Assembly (NCBI RefSeq): GCF_001544535.1
Contig: NZ_FCON02000010.1
Location: 1 to 64,000 of the forward strand
DNA from: Caballeronia choica
GTDB taxonomy: Bacteria; Pseudomonadota; Gammaproteobacteria; Burkholderiales; Burkholderiaceae
Direction: 5' to 3'
Length of the DNA stretch: 64,000 nt
The stretch's first letter is position 1; every line of letters starts with the position of its first letter. The notes beneath the pieces were generated by a model. That model had not been told where the DNA came from. It did not search any database and worked only from the letters and a program-made list of their open reading frames with translations. The position numbers and the translations under genes are program-made. Below are positions 38,963 to 48,564 of this stretch, in pieces.

Positions 38963-39507
38963 GCCGCCGCTCCGCAAGCGCCCTGCGTCATGCGTGCACG
39001 ACCGCCCGCGGCAAGCCGGACGCACCGGTTCGAGCCCACGGAAGCCGCGAGCCGGCTGTTGCGCGCGCTGAAATCGAAGCTTCGAAAGCCGCCGATCACT
39101 TGCCCCGATGGCGGCGTGAACGACAAATCAGTCGCGGCGCCTGCGATCGCAATTGAAGGCAATGACGACTGTGCGCGCAGCAGCATCGGCGCGCCGTCGC
39201 GCTCCACGAAAAGCGCCCAGCCGCACGACCAGTCGGCCGCGCCGCCGTCGCAATTCTTGCCCGGAGCGAGACATCGGCGCGCCGCGTCGATCCGGCAAAG
39301 CGTCACGCGCGCGCCGCGCCTGACCGCCTCCGAGCGTGCAAGCGAAAGCGTGGAGAACAGCGCGCGGGCGCGGGCATCGACCTGGTCACGCAAGTGCCAC
39401 GCGACGAACGAAGGCGTCGCGAACGTCGCGATGATCGCCATGACGGCAAGCACGACGGACAGTTCGACAAGCGTAAAGCCGGAGAAGTGGCGGCGAATCA
39501 TCTGCAT
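38959..39507 (-). CDS. fimT: FimT/GspH-type pseudopilin
   Basis: A 182-residue prepilin with leader MQMIRRHFSG then FTLVELSVVLAVMAIIATFATPSFVAWHLRDQVD and the GspH/FimT C-terminal domain with LCRIDAARRCLAPGKNCDGGAADWSCGWALFVERDG (several Cys). It is first in the minor-pilin operon, so the promoter should lie in the 150 bases before it, towards nrdR. FimT and FimU are hard to tell apart by eye. Confidence 0.83.
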   Translation of the reverse strand: MQMIRRHFSGFTLVELSVVLAVMAIIATFATPSFVAWHLRDQVDARARALFSTLSLARSEAVRRGARVTLCRIDAARRCLAPGKNCDGGAADWSCGWALFVERDGAPMLLRAQSSLPSIAIAGAATDLSFTPPSGQVIGGFRSFDFSARNSRLAASVGSNRCVRLAAGGRARMTQGACGAAA

Positions 39508-39658
39508 CCCTCATCGATCGAATCAAACCAGCGCTCAATCTAGAGAGAAATTCGCGTCCCCACCATCGGCCGAATGGCCGACTACCGGACGCGCGAAAAC
39601 CTCGACAGACTGTCCTGTCGAAGCATCCAATGCACGGAGAAAGGAAATGCAGAAACGC

Positions 39659-40141
39659 TCAGCGCTTGCGGGGAGTCGACTTCTTCGGCGTGGCGCGCCG
39701 GAATTCATCGAGCACGTCTTCGAATTCGGATACGTCTTCGAAGCGCTTGTAAACGGACGCGAAACGCACGTAGGCGATCGTGTCGAGCTGGCGCAACTCG
39801 TTCATCACGAGTTCGCCCAGGCGGTCGCTGCGAACTTCGCGTTCGCCGCTGCCAAGCAACTGATATTCGATGCGGGCAACTGCCGCGTCGACCGCGTCCG
39901 CCGCAACCGGGCGCTTTCTCAGCGCCAGTTGCATGCTCGCGACGATCTTGCGGCGATCGAATTCGGTACGGCTGCCATCCTTCTTCACCACCGAAGGCAG
40001 CGCCAGCTCGACCCGCTCGTACGTCGTAAAACGCTTGTCGCAGGATGGGCAGCGCCGCCGTCGGCGAATCGCGGCGCCGTCTTCGGACACGCGCGAATCG
40101 ACCACTTGCGTGTCGCCGTGACGGCAGAAGGGGCAGTGCAT
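39659..40141 (-). CDS. nrdR: Transcriptional repressor NrdR
   Basis: Zinc-ribbon and ATP-cone repressor of ribonucleotide reductase genes that senses dATP/ATP. The 160-residue protein starts [43 protein letters not shown] (two CxxC pairs), then the ATP-cone [29 protein letters not shown]. It follows glyA by 6 bases on the minus strand, the usual glyA-nrdR order in betaproteobacteria. Confidence 0.96.
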   Translation of the reverse strand: MHCPFCRHGDTQVVDSRVSEDGAAIRRRRRCPSCDKRFTTYERVELALPSVVKKDGSRTEFDRRKIVASMQLALRKRPVAADAVDAAVARIEYQLLGSGEREVRSDRLGELVMNELRQLDTIAYVRFASVYKRFEDVSEFEDVLDEFRRATPKKSTPRKR

Positions 40142-40147
40142 CGCGGC

Positions 40148-41395
40148 TTAGCCGTAGACCGGGAACTGCTTCGTCAGCTCCGCGACCTGCGCTCGCACGC
40201 GCTCGAGGTTCGCCTGGTCTTCGGGGTTGTCGAGCACGTCGGCAATCAGGTTGCCGACGATTTCCGCTTCCTTCACGCCGAAGCCGCGCGTCGTCATCGC
40301 GGGCGAACCGAGGCGCACGCCGCTCGTGACGAACGGCTTTTCCGGGTCGTGCGGGATCGCGTTCTTGTTGACCGTGATATGCGCGGCGCCGAGCGCGGCT
40401 TCCGCGGCCTTGCCGGTGATCTTCTTCGCGCGCAGGTCGACGAGCATCACGTGGCTTTCGGTGCGGCCCGACACGATGCGCAAGCCGCGCTTGACCAGCG
40501 TTTCAGCCAGCACGCGCGCATTTTCGACGACGCGCTGCTGATACTCCTTGAACTCCGGCGACAGCGCTTCCTTGAACGCAACGGCCTTGCCGGCGATCAC
40601 GTGCATCAGCGGGCCGCCCTGGATGCCCGGGAAAATCGCCGAGTTGATCTGCTTCTCGAACTCGGCCTTCATCAGGATCACGCCGCCGCGCGGGCCGCGC
40701 AGGCTCTTGTGCGTGGTCGTCGTCACGAAGTCGGCATGCGGCACCGGGTTCGGATAGACGCCCGCGGCGATGAGGCCCGCGTAGTGCGCCATGTCGACCA
40801 TGAAATACGCGCCGACGCTCTTCGCGATTTCCGCGAGGCGCGCGAAATCGATCTTCAGCGAAAACGCCGACGCGCCCGCGACGATCAGCTTCGGCTTGTG
40901 TTCCTTCGCGAGTTCTTCGGTCTTGTCGTAATCGATGTCTTCGGCTTCGTTCAGGCCGTAGCTCACGACCTTGAACCACTTGCCCGACATGTTCACCGGC
41001 GAGCCGTGCGTCAGGTGCCCGCCTTCGGCGAGGCTCATGCCCATGATGGTGTCGCCGGGCTTGAGCATTGCGAAGAACACGCCCTGGTTTGCCTGCGAGC
41101 CGGAATTCGGCTGCACGTTCGCGGCTTCGGCGCCGAACAGTTCCTTCACGCGGTCGATGGCGAGCTGTTCGACGATATCGACGTATTCACAGCCGCCGTA
41201 ATAGCGCTTGCCGGGGTAGCCTTCGGCGTACTTGTTGGTGAGCTGCGAACCCTGGGCGGCCATGACGGCCGGGCTTGTGTAGTTTTCCGACGCGATCAGC
41301 TCGATGTGATCTTCCTGGCGGCGGTTTTCCTGCTCGATCACCTTGAAGAGTTCGGGATCGACTTGGGCGATGGTGCTTTTGGCTTTGTCAAACAT
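40148..41395 (-). CDS. glyA: Serine hydroxymethyltransferase
   Basis: PLP enzyme that interconverts serine and glycine with tetrahydrofolate, the main one-carbon source. The 415-residue protein has [38 protein letters not shown], the PLP-lysine signature [14 protein letters not shown] (about residue 230), and [15 protein letters not shown] near the end. ATG 41395 begins [18 protein letters not shown] 550-base intergenic region lies upstream. Confidence 0.96.
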   Translation of the reverse strand: MFDKAKSTIAQVDPELFKVIEQENRRQEDHIELIASENYTSPAVMAAQGSQLTNKYAEGYPGKRYYGGCEYVDIVEQLAIDRVKELFGAEAANVQPNSGSQANQGVFFAMLKPGDTIMGMSLAEGGHLTHGSPVNMSGKWFKVVSYGLNEAEDIDYDKTEELAKEHKPKLIVAGASAFSLKIDFARLAEIAKSVGAYFMVDMAHYAGLIAAGVYPNPVPHADFVTTTTHKSLRGPRGGVILMKAEFEKQINSAIFPGIQGGPLMHVIAGKAVAFKEALSPEFKEYQQRVVENARVLAETLVKRGLRIVSGRTESHVMLVDLRAKKITGKAAEAALGAAHITVNKNAIPHDPEKPFVTSGVRLGSPAMTTRGFGVKEAEIVGNLIADVLDNPEDQANLERVRAQVAELTKQFPVYG

Positions 41396-41950
41396 ACGTT
41401 TTCCGTAAGGTCTAAACAGGTTGACCGGATCGCGCGTGCCCGGGCATCGCTTTGTCACAAGACTCGGCGTCATATGACTCGGCGGCGCATGACGCGAGAC
41501 GCAGGATGGGTCCTGGCGTGGCGGATGGGGGACGGCTCCGATTACGCAGACAGGACAGCCACCGGCAGCGCAGCGACGGCGCGCGGATCTCAGCTGCCCA
41601 GGCGAACGGCAAAACGACACTCCGCGCTTCCCGGTGGGTCGTTCCACCTTGAATCCGAAGATTCTATCGCCAGTCACGCGGAGTTTGAGCGTTGTAGTGT
41701 AATGGGCTGTCCTGGAATAGGCAACCGCGTGCGGGCGCCCGGCCCGCCTGCCTCCGGCGGCTCTGGCCGGCTTGCATCGGCGCCGCGCGACTGGACAAAT
41801 AAACGATCGTTCGTTATCGATGCCGCCGACGCGCACGCCGCTCCGTCGACTTGCCGCATCGCACCATTGGAAGTACGCTGTGCGCCGTTGTCGAGCGCGC
41901 CCGTGCGCGGCGCGAACGTCGTCTCCCTTCTTCACCACCGGAATCCGCTC
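41396..41950. other. Intergenic region, glyA / YdfG-like dehydrogenase
   Basis: About 555 bases without a supportable gene. It holds the divergent promoter area for glyA (minus) and the YdfG-like gene (plus). The sequence tcatatga at about 41471-41478 and the AACGATCGTT palindrome at 41802-41811 are the only motifs noted. No riboswitch was recognised. Confidence 0.45.
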
Positions 41951-42697
41951 ATGATCGTTTTCATCACTGGCGCGTCCGCCGGCTTCGGCGCCGCCATCGC
42001 CCGCAATTTCGTCAAGGGTGGCCATCGCGTGATCGCAACCGCGCGGCGCAAGGACCGTCTCCTCGCACTGTCGAACGAACTCGGCGACGCGCTGCTGCCG
42101 CTCGAACTCGACATCCGCGACGACCAGGCCATCGCCGCCGCCCTCGCCTCGCTGCCTGAGGCGTTCTCGCAAATCGACGTGCTGGTGAACAACGCGGGCC
42201 TCGCGCTCGGACTCGAGCCGGCGCAACGCGCCGATCTCGACGACTGGAAGAACATGATCGACACGAACTGCACGGGGCTGGTCGCGGTCACGCACGCGGT
42301 GCTGCCGGGCATGGTCGCGCGCAATCGCGGCCACGTGTTCAATATGGGCTCGGTCGCGGGCACCTACCCGTATGCGGGAGGGAACGTCTATGGCGCGTCG
42401 AAGGCGTTCGTGCGCCAGTTCAGCCTGAACCTGCGCTCGGACCTCGCCGGCACGGCGTTGCGCGTCACCGATATCGAGCCGGGCCTCTGCGGCGGCACCG
42501 AATTCTCGAACGTGCGCTTCAAGGGCGACGACACAAAAGCGGCGGGCGTCTACAAGGACATGCAGCCGCTGACGCCCGAGGACATCGCCGACGCGATCTA
42601 CTGGATCGCGACGCGTCCGGCGCACGTCAATATCAACGCGATCGAACTGATGCCGATCGCGCAGACGTTCGCACCGTTGCAAATTCATCGCGGGTAA
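41951..42697 (+). CDS. ydfG: SDR family NADP-dependent oxidoreductase, YdfG-like
   Basis: A 248-residue classical SDR with [33 protein letters not shown] (TGxxxGxG and Arg after beta 2, NADP type), [34 protein letters not shown], and [63 protein letters not shown], the characteristic YdfG pattern. E. coli YdfG reduces malonate semialdehyde and oxidises serine or 3-hydroxy acids. Length equals that of E. coli YdfG. It is a single gene before the tol operon; the large upstream open frame is not part of it. Confidence 0.88.
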   Translation: MIVFITGASAGFGAAIARNFVKGGHRVIATARRKDRLLALSNELGDALLPLELDIRDDQAIAAALASLPEAFSQIDVLVNNAGLALGLEPAQRADLDDWKNMIDTNCTGLVAVTHAVLPGMVARNRGHVFNMGSVAGTYPYAGGNVYGASKAFVRQFSLNLRSDLAGTALRVTDIEPGLCGGTEFSNVRFKGDDTKAAGVYKDMQPLTPEDIADAIYWIATRPAHVNINAIELMPIAQTFAPLQIHRG

Positions 42698-42743
42698 ATG
42701 CCCAATTTCGCGTCATTTGCGTGGGTTCCGGTAAAATGCGCGG

Positions 42744-43235
42744 ATGAATATGTCTAGCAGCAGGCCTGAGCAGGCAACTGAGCAGGCTGACGAGCCACTG
42801 ATTTTCGAGTGGCCGATTCGCGTGTACTACGAAGATACCGACGCCGGCGGCATCGTCTTCTACGCGAACTACCTGAAGTTTTTCGAGCGAGCGCGCACCG
42901 AATGGTTGCGCGCGTGCGGCATCGACCAGCAGAAGCTGATGGACTCGGACGGCGTCGCTTTCGTCGTCAAGCGCACGGCGGTCGATTACTCGGCGCCGGC
43001 GCGCCTCGACGATATCGTCAGGATCGTCAGCCGGATCGAGCGCCTTGGACGCGCGTCGGTGGATTTTCACCAGGAAGCGTGGCGCGACGGCGTGCTCCTC
43101 GCAACCGGCGACATCCGGGTGGCATCGGTCGATCACGCGTCGATCCGGCCGACCGGCATTCCCGCTGCGGTGCTCGCCGGGTTGAAGCGCGGACCGGCCG
43201 GATCATCCTGCGGCAGCCGCGTGAGAGACACATGA
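42744..43235 (+). CDS. ybgC: Tol-Pal-associated acyl-CoA thioesterase YbgC
   Basis: A 163-residue hotdog-fold thioesterase. It has FEWPIRVYYEDTDAGGIVFYANYLKFFERARTEWLRACG with the catalytic Asp in EDTDAGG, and DYSAPARLDDIVRIVSRI. It is the first gene of the conserved ybgC-tolQRAB-pal-cpoB cluster. The last 20 or so residues (RGPAGSSCGSRVRDT) are outside the hotdog domain. The gap of about 190 bases before tolQ is longer than usual, so tolQ may have a second promoter. Confidence 0.92.
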   Translation: MNMSSSRPEQATEQADEPLIFEWPIRVYYEDTDAGGIVFYANYLKFFERARTEWLRACGIDQQKLMDSDGVAFVVKRTAVDYSAPARLDDIVRIVSRIERLGRASVDFHQEAWRDGVLLATGDIRVASVDHASIRPTGIPAAVLAGLKRGPAGSSCGSRVRDT

Positions 43236-43426
43236 ACGCAGCGTGATGCCGTTGCCAACCAGTGAACTCGCAGTGAACTCGTCGTGATCTGAAGAACACC
43301 AAGCCTGCATTGCAGGGCAAGCAGCATCTGGCATGAGCCGGCGGAAGCCGGGACTTTCAAGCGCGTCACGAAAGCCTGACACACTTCTGACCGGACGCCC
43401 CTTCCGGGACGTAACAGCGGACCTTT

Positions 43427-44104
43427 ATGAACAACACACAAGACCTGTCGATCGTTTCCCTCGTAATCCACGCGAGTCTGCTTGCGCAGGCCGTGATGGC
43501 GCTGCTTCTGATACTGTCGCTGCTGTCGTGGACTTACATCTTCCGCAAGTGGTTCGCCATCCGGCGCGCCCGCGCACAAACCGAACGCTTCGAACGCGAC
43601 TTCTGGTCGGGCGGCGACCTGCAGGCGCTTTACCAGAGCGCCGCCAACAACCGTCACACGATCGGCGCGCTGGAGCGTATCTTTGAATCCGGCATGCGCG
43701 AATTCCTGAAAGGCAAGGAGCGCCGCATCACCGATCCGGGCGCGATTCTCGACGGCTCCCGCCGGGCGATGCGCGCCGCGTTCCAGCGCGAAATGGACGT
43801 GCTCGAAGCGAACCTCGCGTTCCTCGCATCGGTGGGTTCGGTGAGTCCTTATATCGGTCTCTTCGGCACGGTGTGGGGGATCATGAATTCGTTCCGCGGT
43901 CTCGCCAACGTGCAGCAGGCGACGCTCGCGAACGTGGCGCCGGGTATCGCGGAAGCGCTGGTCGCGACCGCGATCGGCCTGTTCGCCGCCATTCCCGCAG
44001 TGGTCGCATACAACCGCTACGCCCACGATATCGATCGTCTGGCGATCCGCTTCGAGACCTTCATCGAAGAGTTCTCGAACATCTTGCAGCGCCAGGCGCA
44101 TTAA
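43427..44104 (+). CDS. tolQ: Tol-Pal system protein TolQ
   Basis: Inner-membrane proton-channel subunit of the Tol-Pal envelope machine. The 225-residue protein has three transmembrane helices (about 15-35, 130-155, 170-190). SVGSVSPYIGLFGTVWGIMNSFRGLANVQQATLANVAPGIAEALVATAIGLFAAIPAVVAYNRY is the ExbB/TolQ signature. It pairs with TolR and TolA, whose genes follow directly. Confidence 0.96.
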   Translation: MNNTQDLSIVSLVIHASLLAQAVMALLLILSLLSWTYIFRKWFAIRRARAQTERFERDFWSGGDLQALYQSAANNRHTIGALERIFESGMREFLKGKERRITDPGAILDGSRRAMRAAFQREMDVLEANLAFLASVGSVSPYIGLFGTVWGIMNSFRGLANVQQATLANVAPGIAEALVATAIGLFAAIPAVVAYNRYAHDIDRLAIRFETFIEEFSNILQRQAH

Positions 44105-44114
44105 GGAGTCCGCG

Positions 44115-44561
44115 ATGGCCGGTGGCCCCATTCGTTCCAGCATGCGCGGCAGTTCGCGCCGCGCGATGTCCGACATCAATGTCGTGCCATACATCGACGT
44201 GATGCTCGTGCTGCTCGTCATCTTCATGGTGACGGCACCGCTCGTCTCGCCGTCGATCATCAACCTGCCGACCGTCGGCAACGCGCAGCCGCAGGAGCAG
44301 ACGCCGCCCGTCGTCGTCAATATCAAGGCGGACGGCAGCATGAACGTGCGCTACAAGGAAGACGGCGGCGCCGCGCAACAGCAGAACATGACGCGCAGCC
44401 AGCTCAACACGTTCGTGCTCGACCGGCAGGAGTTGCACCCCGACCAGCCCGTCGTGATCGCCGCCGACAAGACCGTGAAGTACGAAGTCGTGATGAACGT
44501 GATGTCCGACCTGAAGGCGCGCGGCGTCAAGCGCGTCGGATTGCTGGTCAAATCGCAGTGA
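44115..44561 (+). CDS. tolR: Tol-Pal system protein TolR
   Basis: A 148-residue inner-membrane protein with one N-terminal helix (DINVVPYIDVMLVLLVIFMVTAPLVSPSIINLPT) carrying the Asp needed for proton motion, and a periplasmic ExbD-like domain. It lies 10 bases after tolQ and 4 before tolA. With TolQ it drives TolA by proton flow during cell division. Confidence 0.96.
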   Translation: MAGGPIRSSMRGSSRRAMSDINVVPYIDVMLVLLVIFMVTAPLVSPSIINLPTVGNAQPQEQTPPVVVNIKADGSMNVRYKEDGGAAQQQNMTRSQLNTFVLDRQELHPDQPVVIAADKTVKYEVVMNVMSDLKARGVKRVGLLVKSQ

Positions 44562-44565
44562 TCCA

Positions 44566-45603
44566 ATGACTGAACGGCATAACCGGCAGGCTCGCGCCCG
44601 ACCCATCCGACCGCCGCGCGAGCGCGGCACATGGAAAGCGTTCGCGCTCGCCGCGCTGATGCATTTGCTGCTCGGCTGGCTGCTGTATCACGGCATCAAC
44701 TGGCAGAACAACACGCCGGCCGGTTCCGAAGCGGAACTGTGGACCGAGGTTCCGGACCTGTCGACGCCCCGGCCCGTTCCGCCGCCGCCCGCGCCGGTCA
44801 AGGTGCAGCCCGCGCCGCCGCCCGCGAAGGACGAAGAGGCCGACATCGCCTTGCAGGAGAAAAAGCGCAAGCAGCAGGAAGCGGCGGCGCACGAGGCGCA
44901 GCTTGCGGAGCAGCGTCGCCAGCAGCAGCAGGCGCAGCAGGAAGCGGAGGCCAAGCGTCAGCAGCAGCTCGCCGCGCAACAGGCGGCCGCGGTCGCGGCG
45001 CAGAAGGCCGCGCAGGACAAGCAAAAGCAGGTCGAGAAGCAGAAGCAACTGGACCAGCAGAAGCTCGATCAGCAGAAGCAGGCGCAGCAGCAACAAAAGG
45101 TTCAGCAGGACAAGGAAGCCGAGCAGCAGAAGGAAGCCAAGGAAAAGGCTGACGCGCAAGCCAAGGCAAAGGCGGACGCCGACGCGAAGGCGAAGGCCAA
45201 GTCCGACGCTGCTGCAAAAGCCAAGCTCGATTCGGAGCGCCGCGCGCGCCTCGCGCAGTTGCAGGGGCAGGCGGGTGGCGGGTCGAATGAGAGCGGTGAG
45301 GGGCTGGCGAAGAGTGGAACGGGTAAGGGCATGGGCGGCAATGCGACGTCGCCGGGGTATGCGGAGAAGGTGCAGCGCCGCGTGCGTCCGAATATCGTGT
45401 GGAGCGGTGAAGAGGGACTGGAAGCTGTGATCGCAGTACGATGCGCCCCGACGGGCACTTTGCTGTCTGCCACGTTGCGCCATTCGAGCGGTAACGAGCA
45501 GTTCGACGCTGCCGCGTTACGAGGAGTGCAGCGCTCGGACCCGATGCCCGTTGATATCGATGGCAAAGCACCGCCGGCGTTTGAGATCAGGGTGCGGCCC
45601 TAA
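44566..45603 (+). CDS. tolA: Cell envelope integrity protein TolA
   Basis: A 345-residue protein with one N-terminal transmembrane anchor (about residues 25-45), a Pro-rich then Lys/Gln/Ala-rich coiled-coil arm (about residues 90-235, many KQQ and AKA repeats) and a C-terminal TolA/TonB-like domain ending VDIDGKAPPAFEIRVRP that binds TolB and Pal. The Gln-rich repeats are coding and are not DNA repeats. Length is in the normal range. Confidence 0.95.
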   Translation: MTERHNRQARARPIRPPRERGTWKAFALAALMHLLLGWLLYHGINWQNNTPAGSEAELWTEVPDLSTPRPVPPPPAPVKVQPAPPPAKDEEADIALQEKKRKQQEAAAHEAQLAEQRRQQQQAQQEAEAKRQQQLAAQQAAAVAAQKAAQDKQKQVEKQKQLDQQKLDQQKQAQQQQKVQQDKEAEQQKEAKEKADAQAKAKADADAKAKAKSDAAAKAKLDSERRARLAQLQGQAGGGSNESGEGLAKSGTGKGMGGNATSPGYAEKVQRRVRPNIVWSGEEGLEAVIAVRCAPTGTLLSATLRHSSGNEQFDAAALRGVQRSDPMPVDIDGKAPPAFEIRVRP

Positions 45604-45702
45604 CCGAGCGCGTCGCGAATCCTACGGGAACGATTCGTGCGCCCGGCGGTCAGTTCTGCAGTTTCGATTGGTTTGAAAATCGCTTTAGGGAACATATACA
45701 GC

Positions 45703-46992
45703 ATGAGTTTGATGACAAAGCTTGGCCTGAGGACGCTGATCGCGTCGTGTCTGATCGCAGCCGGTCCTGCTCACGCGGAACTCAGCGTACTCGTGACCGG
45801 CGTCGGCTCGACGCAGTTTCCGATCGCCACCGCCACCTTCGCGAACGAGGCGAATTCGCCGCAGAAGGTCAGCGCCATCGTGCGCGAGGATCTGGCGCGC
45901 AGCGGCAAATTCACGAACATCGACGCCGGCGGCACGCCCGTGGCGGAAACCGATTCCGTCGACCTCGGCAGCTGGAAGGCGAAAGGCGCCGATGCCTTCG
46001 TCTCCGGAAGCGTGACGCGCCTCCCGAACGGCCAGTACGAAGTGCGCTTCCGCCTGTATGACACCGTGAAGCAGGAAAGCCTCGGCGGCCTGTCGCTCGT
46101 CAGCCCCGAAAGCGGCTTGCGGATGAGCGCGCACAAGGTGGCCGACTACATCTACGCGAAGCTGCTCGGCGGCCGCGGCGTGTTCGCAACGCGCCTGTCG
46201 TACGTGATCCAGACGGGCGGCAAATACCAGTTGCAGATCTCCGATTCCGACGGCCAGGATGCACGCATCGCGCTCAACAGCCCGGAGCCGATCATCTCGC
46301 CCGCGTGGTCGCCTGACGGCACGAAGGTCGCGTACGTCTCGTTCGAGAAGAAAAAACCGGTCGTGTACATTCACGACCTGCCGACGGGCAAGCGCATCGT
46401 CGTGTCGAACCAGAAGGGCAACAACAGCGCGCCGGCGTGGTCGCCGGACGGCCGCAAGCTCGCGGTCGCGCTGTCGCGCACCGGCAACACGCAGATTTTC
46501 GAGGTCAACGCCGACGGCAGCGGTTTGCGCCGCCTGACGCAAGGCAGCTCGATCGACACCGAGCCGGCCTACTCTCCTGATGGCAACTCGATCTATTTCA
46601 CGAGCGACCGCGGCGGCCAACCGCAGATCTACAAGATGCCCGCCGGCGGCGAAAGCGCCGGCGCGGCACAGCGCGTCACTTTCACGGGCAACTACAATAC
46701 AAGCCCGCGCATCAGTCCGGACGGCAAGCAACTCGCGTACATTTCGCGTGTCGGCGGCGGCTTCAAGCTGTACCTGCAGGACCTCGCGTCCGGCACGGCG
46801 ACCGGCCTCACCGACACGACGCACGACGAATCGCCCAGTTTCGCGGCGAATGGTCAGTACCTCCTCTACGCCACCCAGGTGAACGGGCGTGGCGTGTTGG
46901 CTGCCGTTTCGACCGACGGTCGGACGCGGCAAGTCTTGTCCGTCCAGGGTGGAGTCGTCCGCGAGCCGTCCTGGGGTCCGTTCATGCAATAA
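45703..46992 (+). CDS. tolB: Tol-Pal system protein TolB
   Basis: Periplasmic beta-propeller of the Tol-Pal system. The 429-residue protein has a Sec signal ([25 protein letters not shown]), an alpha-beta domain (about residues 28-165) and a six-bladed propeller with repeated [32 protein letters not shown] and [15 protein letters not shown] motifs. The ATG at 45703 is used; the open frame extends upstream to 45637 without a signal peptide. It follows tolA by about 100 bases. Confidence 0.95.
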   Translation: MSLMTKLGLRTLIASCLIAAGPAHAELSVLVTGVGSTQFPIATATFANEANSPQKVSAIVREDLARSGKFTNIDAGGTPVAETDSVDLGSWKAKGADAFVSGSVTRLPNGQYEVRFRLYDTVKQESLGGLSLVSPESGLRMSAHKVADYIYAKLLGGRGVFATRLSYVIQTGGKYQLQISDSDGQDARIALNSPEPIISPAWSPDGTKVAYVSFEKKKPVVYIHDLPTGKRIVVSNQKGNNSAPAWSPDGRKLAVALSRTGNTQIFEVNADGSGLRRLTQGSSIDTEPAYSPDGNSIYFTSDRGGQPQIYKMPAGGESAGAAQRVTFTGNYNTSPRISPDGKQLAYISRVGGGFKLYLQDLASGTATGLTDTTHDESPSFAANGQYLLYATQVNGRGVLAAVSTDGRTRQVLSVQGGVVREPSWGPFMQ

Positions 46993-47034
46993 ATCTCATG
47001 CATTTCGTTGCGCAATAACACAAGGAGAGTAACC

Positions 47035-47541
47035 ATGATGTCGAAACTTCGTGTCGGCTTTGCAATCGCGATGGTCGGTGCGCTGGCCGCGTGCCACTCG
47101 GGCGTCAAGCTCGATGAAGGTGCGAACAAGGGCCCCGTCACCAATCAGCCGAACCCGAACGCCGTAGCCACGGTCAACGTCGATCCGCTGAACGATCCGA
47201 ACAGCCCGCTTGCCAAGCGCAGCATCTATTTCGACTTCGACAGCTACGCCGTGAAGGACGAATACCAGTCGCTCGTGCAACAGCACTCGACGTACCTCAA
47301 GGGCCATCCGGAACGCCGTGTCCTGATCCAGGGCAACACCGACGAACGTGGAACGAGCGAGTACAACCTCGCGCTCGGCCAGAAGCGTGCTGAAGCCGTG
47401 CGTCGCGCGATGTCGCTGATGGGCGTCGCCGACACGCAAATGGAAGCCGTGAGCCTCGGCAAGGAAAAGCCGACGGCGACGGGTCATGACGAAGCGTCGT
47501 GGGCACAGAACCGCCGCGCCGACCTCGTCTATCAACAGTAA
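47035..47541 (+). CDS. pal: Peptidoglycan-associated lipoprotein Pal
   Basis: Outer-membrane lipoprotein of 168 residues. It has a lipobox signal peptide (VGALAACHSG, lipidated Cys) and an OmpA-like peptidoglycan-binding domain with RSIYFDFDSYAVKDEYQSLVQQHSTYL and VLIQGNTDERGTSEYNLALGQKRAEAVRRAM. It lies 42 bases after tolB, with AAGGAGAG as ribosome binding site. Confidence 0.96.
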   Translation: MMSKLRVGFAIAMVGALAACHSGVKLDEGANKGPVTNQPNPNAVATVNVDPLNDPNSPLAKRSIYFDFDSYAVKDEYQSLVQQHSTYLKGHPERRVLIQGNTDERGTSEYNLALGQKRAEAVRRAMSLMGVADTQMEAVSLGKEKPTATGHDEASWAQNRRADLVYQQ

Positions 47542-47568
47542 CGTAACCAGTCACGGGTGAGTCGCCCT

Positions 47569-48330
47569 ATGTTGTATCGCTTCCCCTCGCTGCGCGCCGT
47601 CGCAGCCGCTTGCGCGGTCACCTGCGTGGCCGCTTCGGCGCTCGTCGGCGCGCCCGCACACGCGGGTGTCTTCGACGATAACGAAGCACGCAAGGCCGTG
47701 CTCGACCTGCGCACGAAAACGGACAGCCTGGCGAGCCAGTTGTCCGCAGCCCAGCGCACGATCCTCGATCAATCGAATCGTCTCGACCAGTTGAACCAGC
47801 AGGTCGCGACGCTTCGAGGCCAGAACGAGGACATGTCCAACCAGCTCGCAACGCTGCAAAAGCAGCAGAAGGACTACTACGCCGACCTCGACGCTCGCGT
47901 GAAGAAGTTCGAACCGCAGCAGCAGACGGTCGACGGCGTGCAGGGGTCCGTGCAGCCGGGCGAGACGGAGGCGTTCAACGCGGCGTCGACGCAATTCCGC
48001 AACGGCGACTTCAAGAACGCTGCGGCTTCGTTCAAGGCGTTCGTGGCGAAGTACCCGCAGAGCCCGTATCAGCCGACCGCGCAGTACTGGCTCGGCAATG
48101 CACTTTACGCCGAGCGCGATTACAAAGGATCGACCGCGATCTGGCAGAATCTCGTCAAGACTTATCCGACGCATCCGCGGGCGCCTGAAGCGCTGCTCGC
48201 AATCGCGAACAATCAGATCGAACAAGGCCAGAAAGCCGCTGCGAAGAAGACGCTGGAACAGATCATCTCGCAGTATGGCGGCACCGAAGTCGCACAGACG
48301 GCGCAGAGTCGGATGTCGCAGGTGAAGTAA
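47569..48330 (+). CDS. cpoB: Cell division coordinator CpoB (YbgF)
   Basis: Periplasmic TPR protein that links peptidoglycan synthesis to Tol-Pal-driven outer-membrane constriction. The 253-residue protein has a Sec signal (cut after APAHA), an N-terminal coiled-coil trimerisation segment (about residues 40-115) and TPR repeats (AFNAASTQFRNGDFKNAAASFKAFVAKYPQSPYQPTAQYWLGNALY). The ATG at 47569 is used; a GTG four codons upstream is an alternative. It is the last gene of the tol operon. Confidence 0.93.
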   Translation: MLYRFPSLRAVAAACAVTCVAASALVGAPAHAGVFDDNEARKAVLDLRTKTDSLASQLSAAQRTILDQSNRLDQLNQQVATLRGQNEDMSNQLATLQKQQKDYYADLDARVKKFEPQQQTVDGVQGSVQPGETEAFNAASTQFRNGDFKNAAASFKAFVAKYPQSPYQPTAQYWLGNALYAERDYKGSTAIWQNLVKTYPTHPRAPEALLAIANNQIEQGQKAAAKKTLEQIISQYGGTEVAQTAQSRMSQVK

Positions 48331-48368
48331 GCGCGGTTTCGTTTCCCGGAACTTCGCGCCTCTCGCTG

Positions 48369-48402
48369 AAAAGGCCCGCAGCGTGGCGCTGCGGGCCTTT
48401 TC
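48369..48402 (+). terminator. Terminator of the tol-pal operon
   Basis: AAAAGGCCCGCAGC (48369-48382) and GCTGCGGGCCTTTT (48388-48401) form a perfect 14-pair stem with loop GTGGC and end in T-rich sequence. It lies 39 bases after cpoB. Confidence 0.92.
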
Positions 48403-48439
48403 TATTGGGCGGTTCAGGCCGTCCGAGGTCGCTTCAGAG

Positions 48440-48469
48440 TTGACAAACTCGGGGGCGCGTGACTATAAT
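48440..48469 (+). promoter_or_regulatory. Sigma-70 promoter for tRNA-Lys
   Basis: Perfect TTGACA (48440-48445) and perfect TATAAT (48464-48469) with an 18-base spacer. The tRNA begins 12 bases after the -10 box, so the 5' leader would be about 5 bases. Confidence 0.88.
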
Positions 48470-48480
48470 TTTGGCTCTTT

Positions 48481-48556
48481 GGGTCGTTAGCTCAGCTGGT
48501 AGAGCAGCGGACTTTTAATCCGTTGGTCACAGGTTCGAATCCCGTACGGCCTACCA
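48481..48556 (+). tRNA. tRNA-Lys (TTT)
   Basis: A 76-base cloverleaf with encoded CCA (48554-48556). Anticodon TTT is at 48514-48516 in loop CTTTTAA, the D-loop has AGCTGGTAGAG and the T-loop has TTCGAAT. As read, the acceptor stem has G1.U72 and U4.G69 wobble pairs and the T-stem has one A.C mismatch (ACAGG against CCCGT), so it is slightly weaker than the E. coli gene. It has its own strong promoter and terminator. Confidence 0.95.
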
Positions 48557-48564
48557 AAGACATG

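Noticed and set aside
38456-42697. Very long plus-strand open frame (over 1,400 codons) through the pilin and glyA region
   Set aside because: Antisense shadow of minus-strand pilW, pilV, fimT, nrdR and glyA in a high-GC genome. Only its last 249 codons (41951-42697) form a real gene, the YdfG-like dehydrogenase.
44903-45240. Repetitive KQQ/AKA-coding DNA in tolA that could be taken for a tandem repeat or CRISPR-like element
   Set aside because: Codons follow the coiled-coil arm of TolA. Units vary and no spacers or conserved repeats of fixed length exist.
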